Shown piece after piece: positions 62,203 through 64,000 of a DNA stretch of 64,000 bases (the first letter of the stretch is position 1; each line of letters starts with the position of its first letter). The stretch spans positions 62,001 to 126,000 of the forward strand of contig JACPYS010000004.1 of NCBI GenBank assembly GCA_016195915.1, read 5' to 3'. The DNA is from Betaproteobacteria bacterium (GTDB lineage Bacteria > Pseudomonadota > Gammaproteobacteria > Burkholderiales > SG8-39). The notes beneath the pieces were generated by a model that was given only the letters and a program-made list of their open reading frames with translations, searched no databases and was not told the origin of the DNA. The position numbers and the translations under genes were made by a program.

Positions 62203-64000
62203 GTGTTCCGCAAACTGCTCATTGCAAACCGTGGCGAGATCGCCTGCCGCGTGATCCGAACCGCGCGGCGCATGGGCATCGCAACGGTCGCGGTGTATTC
62301 CGACGCCGACCTCGACGCGCCGCACGCGCGCCTTGCGGACGAGGCGCACCACATTGGACCGAGTGTGGCACGTGAGAGCTATCTGAACATCGAACGCATC
62401 GTTGCGGCGGCGCGTGCCGCCGGCGCCGACGCGATTCACCCGGGCTACGGGTTCCTTGCGGAGAACGAGGATTTTGCCAGGGCTTGCGCCGGGGCCGGCA
62501 TCGTGTTTGTCGGCCCCACGCCCGAGGCGATCCGCGCAATGGGCGACAAGTCCGCGGCCAAGACACTGATGCAGCAAGTGGGCGTGCCATTGGTGCCCGG
62601 TTATCACGGCGAGAACCAGGACGCCGGCCTGCTTGCCGCGGAGGCCGCGCGCATCGGCTACCCGGTTCTGATCAAGGCATCGGCAGGCGGAGGCGGCAAG
62701 GGCATGCGCATCGTGGGCAAGGCGGAGGAATTTGCCGCGGCGCTCGCGTCGTGCAGGCGCGAGGCGGCTTCAGCCTTCGGCGACGACCGGGTGCTCATCG
62801 AGCGCTACCTCGACCGGCCGCGCCACATCGAGGTCCAGGTGTTCGGCGACACCCAGGGCAACGTCATCTCCTTGTTCGAGCGCGACTGCTCGGTGCAGCG
62901 CCGCCACCAGAAGGTGCTCGAGGAAGCGCCGGCGCCCGGCATGACGGAGGCAAGGCGGCGGGAGATGGGCGACGCGGCGGTCTCAGCCGCGCGCGCCATC
63001 CATTACACGGGAGCGGGCACTGTCGAATTCATCGCCGAGTCGGAAACCGATCGTACGGGAGCGCTCAGCGGGCGCTTCTACTTCATGGAAATGAATACGC
63101 GGTTGCAGGTTGAACACCCGGTCACGGAGATGATCACGGGTCTCGACCTGGTCGAATGGCAGCTGCGCATCGCGGCCGGCGAGCCGTTGCCGCTCGGCTC
63201 GAAGCAACTCGCGATTCGCGGCCACGCGCTGGAAGTGCGGGTTTACGCCGAGGACCCGGAACGCGACTTTCTGCCCTCGACCGGGCGTGTGCTGCACCTG
63301 TCGTTCCCACTTGGCAAGGAGGCAGTTCGCGTCGACAGCGGTATCGCGGAAGGCGGAGAAGTCACGCCGCACTACGATCCGATGCTCGCGAAATTGATCA
63401 CCTGGGGCGAAAACCGCGACGCAGCGCTTGACCTCATGGCGAAATCGCTGGCCGCGACGCGCATTGCCGGGGTCACGACCAATGTCGCCTTCCTTGGCCG
63501 CGCGGTCGCAAGCCACGCGTTTCGCGCCGCAGAACTCGATACCGGCCTGATCGAGCGCAATCGTGCCGAGCTCTTCCCGGCGCCGGTCGCCGCGCCGGAC
63601 GAAGTGCTCGCCGCCGCAGTGCTCGCCGAACTGCTCGCCGAGCAGGATGCCGCGCAGGCGAGGGCACGCGCATCCGGGGACCCGTACTCGCCGTGGCACA
63701 CGAGCGACGGCTGGCGGCTGAACGAGGATTCGCAACACACCTGGGTCTTCGACGAAGGGGGTCGTGCGCACGCGCTCACCGTCCACTTCCGCGGGGACGG
63801 CTGGCTGCTGCGCACCGCGCATGGCGAACGCTCGCTCGATGGTGAACGGATATCGGCGTGGGAGTTGCGCGTGCTCTTGGACGGCCATGCGTTCAACGTT
63901 CACGTCGCACGCGAGGACCGCAACCTGGGCATTTTTCACGCGGGAGCCCTGTGGCGCCTCGTGCGGCACGACGATGTTCACGAAGTCGAATCCGACGCCC
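62203..64000 (+). CDS. liuD: 3-methylcrotonyl-CoA carboxylase, biotin carboxylase (alpha) subunit, 3' end missing
   Basis: 599 residues are visible and the frame is open at the right edge. FRKLLIANRGEIACRVIRTA, ATP-grasp loop KASAGGGGKGMRIV, EMNTRLQVEHPVTE and the C-terminal biotin-carboxylase region are present. The biotin-bearing Lys domain lies beyond the window. GTG at 62203 begins the conserved N-terminus 5 bases after the liuC stop. The HMG-CoA lyase (liuE) is expected next but not visible. Confidence 0.95.
   Translation, partial: MFRKLLIANRGEIACRVIRTARRMGIATVAVYSDADLDAPHARLADEAHHIGPSVARESYLNIERIVAAARAAGADAIHPGYGFLAENEDFARACAGAGIVFVGPTPEAIRAMGDKSAAKTLMQQVGVPLVPGYHGENQDAGLLAAEAARIGYPVLIKASAGGGGKGMRIVGKAEEFAAALASCRREAASAFGDDRVLIERYLDRPRHIEVQVFGDTQGNVISLFERDCSVQRRHQKVLEEAPAPGMTEARRREMGDAAVSAARAIHYTGAGTVEFIAESETDRTGALSGRFYFMEMNTRLQVEHPVTEMITGLDLVEWQLRIAAGEPLPLGSKQLAIRGHALEVRVYAEDPERDFLPSTGRVLHLSFPLGKEAVRVDSGIAEGGEVTPHYDPMLAKLITWGENRDAALDLMAKSLAATRIAGVTTNVAFLGRAVASHAFRAAELDTGLIERNRAELFPAPVAAPDEVLAAAVLAELLAEQDAAQARARASGDPYSPWHTSDGWRLNEDSQHTWVFDEGGRAHALTVHFRGDGWLLRTAHGERSLDGERISAWELRVLLDGHAFNVHVAREDRNLGIFHAGALWRLVRHDDVHEVESDA

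Overview
The window looks like GC-rich chromosomal DNA of a betaproteobacterium. I base this on the gene order argS - SPOR protein - dsbA - SDR, on zapB-zapA followed by 6S RNA, on a class I PHA synthase next to a MerR/LiuR-controlled leucine-degradation (liu) cluster, and on LPS-type heptosyltransferases with MsbA. No phage, plasmid or rRNA signature was seen.

Left part (1-8240). A giant RTX protein with an N-terminal lipase-like domain (GHSLGG) runs off the left edge and is preceded by a small two-helix membrane protein. Next comes a two-gene unit made of a cytochrome c/Vgb-like beta-propeller fusion and a Tat-type lipoprotein alpha/beta hydrolase.

Polysaccharide/LPS block (8289-33400, all minus strand). 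Most genes are joined by 1-4 base start/stop overlaps. The genes make dTDP-hexose (rfbA, rfbB, rfbC) and GDP-fucose (gmd, fcl) precursors. They also encode two GT9 heptosyltransferases, many GT4-type glycosyltransferases, an O-antigen polymerase/ligase-like membrane protein, MsbA, and decorating enzymes (AsnB-type amidotransferase, O-carbamoyltransferase, SAM methyltransferase, CmcI-like methyltransferase). The block carries one intact VapBC pair. It also carries three genes that keep their ends but have lost their cores: a PIN toxin, an AbiEii-like nucleotidyltransferase, and one GT4 that is also frameshifted.

Cobalamin block (33435-39550). Cobyric acid synthase (cobQ) and a secreted BtuF diverge. 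A cobalamin riboswitch precedes btuB, which is followed by a DUF71/Dph6-like PP-loop ATPase and a BtuF-like protein without a signal peptide. A third BtuF-like protein lies at 48308.

Housekeeping block (39606-48305, plus strand). It holds zapB, zapA, 6S RNA with a strong terminator, an EVE-domain protein, hemE, priA, argS, a SPOR protein, dsbA and an SDR. Several promoters sit so close to the start codon that leaderless mRNAs are likely.

Decayed region (49115-51926). Fragments of a membrane protein, a TRAP DctP protein and an IS91-type transposase flank one intact lipoprotein amidohydrolase.

Right part (51927-64000). phaC is on the minus strand. On the plus strand are liuR with a 16-bp palindromic operator, then liuA, a thiolase, a PaaI thioesterase, a second acyl-CoA dehydrogenase, an HCCA-isomerase-like DsbA-fold protein, a rhodanese, liuB, liuC, and liuD, which runs off the right edge. 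Together they degrade leucine through isovaleryl-CoA and methylcrotonyl-CoA.
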